From Halalkalicoccus tibetensis (GTDB lineage Archaea; Halobacteriota; Halobacteria; Halobacteriales; Halalkalicoccaceae): a DNA stretch of 64,000 nt. Positions within the stretch are counted from its first letter, which is position 1. The number at the start of each line of letters is the position of its first letter. This document shows, piece by piece, positions 61,099 to 64,000 of this stretch. A program made the translations under genes and the position numbers. The stretch spans positions 124,001-188,000 of the forward strand of contig NZ_JBBMXV010000002.1 in the NCBI RefSeq assembly GCF_037996645.1, read 5' to 3'. The notes beneath the pieces are model-generated. The model saw only the letters and a program-made list of their open reading frames with translations. It made no database searches and was not told the DNA's origin.

Positions 61099-61830
61099 AT
61101 GAGTCGCGCGCTCGTCACCGTTACGCTGCCGAGCCTGAACGAGCAGCGACGGATCGGCGACTGCCTGGACTCGCTTGCGGCCTCGATCGAGGCCGCCCCC
61201 GACGAGTACGCCTTCGAGGTGATCGTGCTCGACTCCTACAGCGACGACGCGACCGTCGAGATCGCCCAGGAGCACCCGATCGTCGACCTCGTGGACTTCG
61301 TCGAGCGAGGGATCCTACGCGCGCGCCACCGCGGGTTCGAGCTCGCCCGTGGGGAGGTCGTCGTCTCGGTCGACGCCGACAGCACCTACCCGCCGGGCTT
61401 TCTGAGCGCGCTGCTCGAACCGTTCGAGCCGGGCGTCTCGCTCACCTACGGGCCGGTGGGGGGCGAGAAGTGGGGCGGCGTCGACGCCTCGATCCGCCTC
61501 GCCCTGCAGTACGGCCTGCCCGTTCTCGGGTTGGACTGGGTCAGCGGGTCGAACCGTGCGGTCCGAACCGGGGACTACTTCGCGGCCGGGGGCTATCGCC
61601 TCGGGGTCGACGGCAACGCCCTGCTGCGCGTGATGGCCGAGGAGCAGTTACTCTTCCCCCGCCGGCTCGAGGGGCGGGTCGTCTTCGTCGGGGGCGCGCG
61701 GTCCGCCCAGAGCGCGCGGACCCTCGAACAGCTGCTGTTCCTCGGGGAGAAAGAAGGGGGCGTCGAGTGGGACGTGATCGCACCCTACGGGACGATACGC
61801 CGGTACAGGGAGAAGCTGCGTCGGGATTAG
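61099..61830 (+). CDS. Family 2 glycosyltransferase
   Basis: A 243-residue GT-A-fold enzyme. It starts TVTLPSLNEQRRIGDCLDSL (nucleotide-sugar site), then VIVLDSYSDDATVEIA (acidic UDP-contact residues) and the DxD-like VVVSVDADSTYPPGFL near residue 90. No transmembrane segment is evident. It transfers a sugar to an unknown acceptor, perhaps a dolichyl lipid. It ends 4 bases overlapped with the dUTPase-like gene on the other strand. Confidence 0.9.
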   Translation: MSRALVTVTLPSLNEQRRIGDCLDSLAASIEAAPDEYAFEVIVLDSYSDDATVEIAQEHPIVDLVDFVERGILRARHRGFELARGEVVVSVDADSTYPPGFLSALLEPFEPGVSLTYGPVGGEKWGGVDASIRLALQYGLPVLGLDWVSGSNRAVRTGDYFAAGGYRLGVDGNALLRVMAEEQLLFPRRLEGRVVFVGGARSAQSARTLEQLLFLGEKEGGVEWDVIAPYGTIRRYREKLRRD

Positions 61831-62321
61831 TCGCGCGGCGTCTCGAGGTTCTCGCCCTGGTAGGAGCCGTCGTAGCTCCCCTCGTGGTCGGCCTCGGCCA
61901 GGACGAGCTGGGCGATGCGCGCGCCGCGTTCGAGCTCGACGTCGTGGTGGACCTCCAGAAGCCCCTCGCCGCGGCCCTCGTAGCCGGCATCCCAGACCGC
62001 GGTGTCGAGCATACAGCCGTTTCGCATGAGCGACGACCGGGGGTAGACGAAGCCCACGTGGCCCTCGGGGATCTCGATGCGTTCGTCGTAGCGCACGACG
62101 TAACCGCCGGGTTCGAGGTAGTACGACTCGGGCAGCTTCCGGTCGCGCTCCATGCTTGCGACGCGCTGGCGCTCGCCGATCTCCGTCTCGTTTCGCGTGA
62201 TCCGGCCGGGTTCGAGGGGCTCGAAGATCGCATCGAGCGTGAGGTCGACCCCGTTGGGCTGGATCTGTGCTCCGGTCGTCGGCGTGACGTGTTCGCCGAC
62301 GAAGGCTCCGTCGCGGTACAT
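61827..62321 (-). CDS. dUTPase / dCTP-deaminase-like protein
   Basis: A 164-residue protein of the dUTPase superfamily. The uracil/phosphate-binding loop is VYPRSSLMRNGC, with IQPNGVDLTLD near the N-terminus and DAGYEGRGEGLLEV and ARIAQLVLAEA later. These match archaeal dUTP diphosphatase or bifunctional dCTP deaminase/dUTPase forms. A canonical dCTP deaminase is encoded at 11518, so this one probably removes dUTP, giving both steps of the dCTP to dUMP route in this window. It is convergent with the glycosyltransferase. Confidence 0.85.
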   Translation of the reverse strand: MYRDGAFVGEHVTPTTGAQIQPNGVDLTLDAIFEPLEPGRITRNETEIGERQRVASMERDRKLPESYYLEPGGYVVRYDERIEIPEGHVGFVYPRSSLMRNGCMLDTAVWDAGYEGRGEGLLEVHHDVELERGARIAQLVLAEADHEGSYDGSYQGENLETPRD

Positions 62322-62432
62322 GCCGGGCGTTCACAGCGGGCCGATAAACCCCTGACGAACCGCCGCGGTTCGCGCAATAATTGCCCACCCGCGGGCGGTT
62401 TGCAACGATTATCGGGTACACAAACACGCGGG

Positions 62433-62440
62433 ATTTATAT
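62433..62440 (+). promoter_or_regulatory. TATA box of the aconitase gene
   Basis: ATTTATAT is centred about 30 bases before the ATG at 62467, the strongest TATA match in the window. Another ATG, out of frame, lies at 62462. Confidence 0.6.
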
Positions 62441-62466
62441 CCGTGGACGGCCGACCTACGGATGAT

Positions 62467-64000
62467 ATGGGACAGACGCTAACGGAGAAGATCCTCGACG
62501 ACCATCTCCTCGACGGCGAGCTCGAAACGGGCGAGGAGATCGGCATCGAGATCGACCAGGTCCTCACACAGGACACGACGGGGACGATGGTCTGGCTGCA
62601 GTTCGAGGCGCTCGATCTGGACGAGGTCCAGACCGAGACCGCCGCCCAGTACTGTGACCACCAGACCTACCAGTTCGACTTCAAGAACACCGACGACCAC
62701 CGCTTCCTGCGGTCGGCCGCCGGTACCTTCGGCGCGCACTTCTCGCGACCCGGCAACGGCATCTGCCACAACGTCCACAAGGAGAACTTCGCCGCGCCCG
62801 GCAAGACGCTGCTCGGCAGCGACTCGCACACCCCGACCCCCGGCGGGCTCGGCCAGCTCGCGATCGGTGCGGGCGGGCTCGACATCGCCGTCGCGATGGG
62901 CGGGGGCCCCTACTACATCGAGATGCCGGAAGTCGTCAACGTCCGCCTCGAGGGCGAGCTGCCCGAGTGGGCGACCGCGAAGGACGTCATCCTCGAGATG
63001 CTGCGCCGGCTCTCGGTGAAGGGCGGCGTCGGCAAGGTGCTCGAGTACACCGGCCCGGGCGTCGAGACGCTCTCGGCCCCCGAGCGCACGACCATCACGA
63101 ACATGGGCACGGAGCTCGGCGCGACCACCTCGATCTTCCCGACGGACGAGCGCACCGAGGAGTACCTCGAAAGCCTCGGCCGCGGCGACGAGTACGTCGA
63201 GATCGGACCCGACGAGGACGCCGAGTACGACGACGAGATCACGGTCGACCTCTCGGATCTCGAGCCGCTGATCGCCGAGCCGTCGATGCCCGACAACATC
63301 GTCCCCGTACGGGAGGTCGCGGGCACCGACGTCGACCAGGTCATCATCGGCTCCTGTACGAACGGCGGCTACGAGGACATCCTGCCGACCGCGAAGATGC
63401 TCGAGGGCCGCGAGATCGACATGAAGACCGACATGATCGTCGCGCCCGCCTCGAAGCAGGCGAGCGAGATGCTCGCCCGCGAGGGCTGGACGGCCGAGCT
63501 GATGGCCGCCGGCGTCAACTTCTCGGAGTCGACCTGTGGGCCGTGCATCGGCATCGGCCACGTCCCCGGCAGCGATTCCGTCTCGGTGCGGACGTTCAAC
63601 CGCAACTTCGAGGGTCGCTCCGGTATCGAGGACGACTCGGTCTACCTCTGCTCGCCCGAGGTCGCCACCGCGGCGGCGATCAAAGGCGAGATCGTCGACC
63701 CGCGCGACCTGGCCGACGAGCTGGACGATCTGGAGGACCCCGGCTTCGAGATGCCCGACGAGTACACCGGTTCGAAGGCCGACCTCATCAGTCCCGACGA
63801 GGCCGTCGACGACGAGCTCATCAAGGGCCCGAACATCGGCGACGTCCCGCTGAAGGACCCCCTCGACGCGCACATCGAGGGTGAGGCGCTGCTGAAGATG
63901 GAGGACAACATCACGACCGACCACATCGTGCCCGCCTCCAGCGACATCCTGATGTACCGCTCGAACATCCCGAAGATCTCGGAGTTTACCCTGAGCCGGG
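62467..64000 (+). CDS. Aconitate hydratase (partial)
   Basis: The first 511 codons of an archaeal-type aconitase; the gene continues past the right edge. It converts citrate to isocitrate in the citric acid cycle using a 4Fe-4S cluster. Seen here are LGSDSHTPTPGGLGQLAIGA, IIGSCTNGG (first cluster cysteine) and STCGPCIGIGH (the other two cluster cysteines near residue 360), and the start of the swivel domain with ITTDHIVPASSDIL. Archaeal aconitases of this type run to about 655 residues, so roughly a quarter is missing. The strong TATA box upstream suggests high expression. Confidence 0.94.
   Translation, partial: MGQTLTEKILDDHLLDGELETGEEIGIEIDQVLTQDTTGTMVWLQFEALDLDEVQTETAAQYCDHQTYQFDFKNTDDHRFLRSAAGTFGAHFSRPGNGICHNVHKENFAAPGKTLLGSDSHTPTPGGLGQLAIGAGGLDIAVAMGGGPYYIEMPEVVNVRLEGELPEWATAKDVILEMLRRLSVKGGVGKVLEYTGPGVETLSAPERTTITNMGTELGATTSIFPTDERTEEYLESLGRGDEYVEIGPDEDAEYDDEITVDLSDLEPLIAEPSMPDNIVPVREVAGTDVDQVIIGSCTNGGYEDILPTAKMLEGREIDMKTDMIVAPASKQASEMLAREGWTAELMAAGVNFSESTCGPCIGIGHVPGSDSVSVRTFNRNFEGRSGIEDDSVYLCSPEVATAAAIKGEIVDPRDLADELDDLEDPGFEMPDEYTGSKADLISPDEAVDDELIKGPNIGDVPLKDPLDAHIEGEALLKMEDNITTDHIVPASSDILMYRSNIPKISEFTLSR

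Overview
The window is a piece of a haloarchaeal (class Halobacteria) chromosome. The evidence is very high GC, strongly acidic predicted proteins, archaeal information genes (TFB, archaeal-type AspRS, Pth2, TruD, GatB, NucS), the archaeal lipid enzyme GGGP synthase, the archaeal CoA pair pantoate kinase / phosphopantothenate synthetase, a HalOD1 protein, Tat-dependent lipoproteins, and many apparently leaderless genes with a TATA-like box about 27-30 bases before the start codon. I cannot name the genus. I found no rRNA, tRNA, CRISPR array, complete insertion sequence or replication origin.

Layout. 1-6.4 kb: a metal-binding protein running off the left edge, an aldo/keto reductase, a MATE exporter, TspO, TruD and an FAD oxidoreductase. 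6.4-9.7 kb: the mismatch-processing genes nucS and mutS, tail to tail. 9.8-16.6 kb: a small membrane exporter-like protein, a DsbA-like protein, Pth2, then dcd-thiR-methyltransferase, and in the other direction thi4 with a haloarchaeal companion gene. 16.7-20.3 kb: a lipoprotein, a flippase, and the CoA pair. 20.3-25.6 kb: a NodB-like protein, a repeat-rich intergenic stretch, aspS with GGGP synthase, and a Doc toxin with a tiny downstream partner. 25.6-38.3 kb: topA, PAP2, YihY, amphi-Trp, gatB, a coiled-coil protein with smc-scpA, and a phosphorylase. 38.5-49.2 kb: a second MATE exporter, a phosphoribosyltransferase, HalOD1, two acidic lipoproteins, PhzF, ppsA, a broken mfnA, UspA and metG. 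49.2-50.4 kb: a lower-GC patch with a broken Fic/Doc gene. 50.4-64 kb: pyk, nfeD-SPFH-wHTH, DUF84, tfb, aroD, carbonic anhydrase, a broken DUF2391-like gene, a PHP protein, a VTT membrane protein, a glycosyltransferase, a dUTPase-like protein and the first two thirds of aconitase.

How they work together. Most genes are housekeeping. Thiamine: a ThiR-type regulator (HTH plus ThiN) lies 2.9 kb from thi4, whose upstream region has a palindrome between the TATA region and the start codon, and whose product keeps the cysteine that acts as sulfur donor in suicidal Thi4 enzymes. CoA: PoK and PPS are intact, while the nearby mfnA-like decarboxylase that could supply beta-alanine is broken. Carbon flow: ppsA and pyk lie 7.5 kb apart on the same strand; both carry a phosphohistidine-type swivel domain, but in Pyk the histidine is a tyrosine.

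The parts most worth a second look are the decayed or accessory ones: a Doc toxin followed (not preceded) by a 45-residue ORF; a degenerate Fic/Doc gene next to a 30-residue ORF with a similar tail; and three places where short hairpin-bearing DNA sits at or inside a gene end, twice with 27-32 base direct repeats and once carrying a stop codon into a gene.
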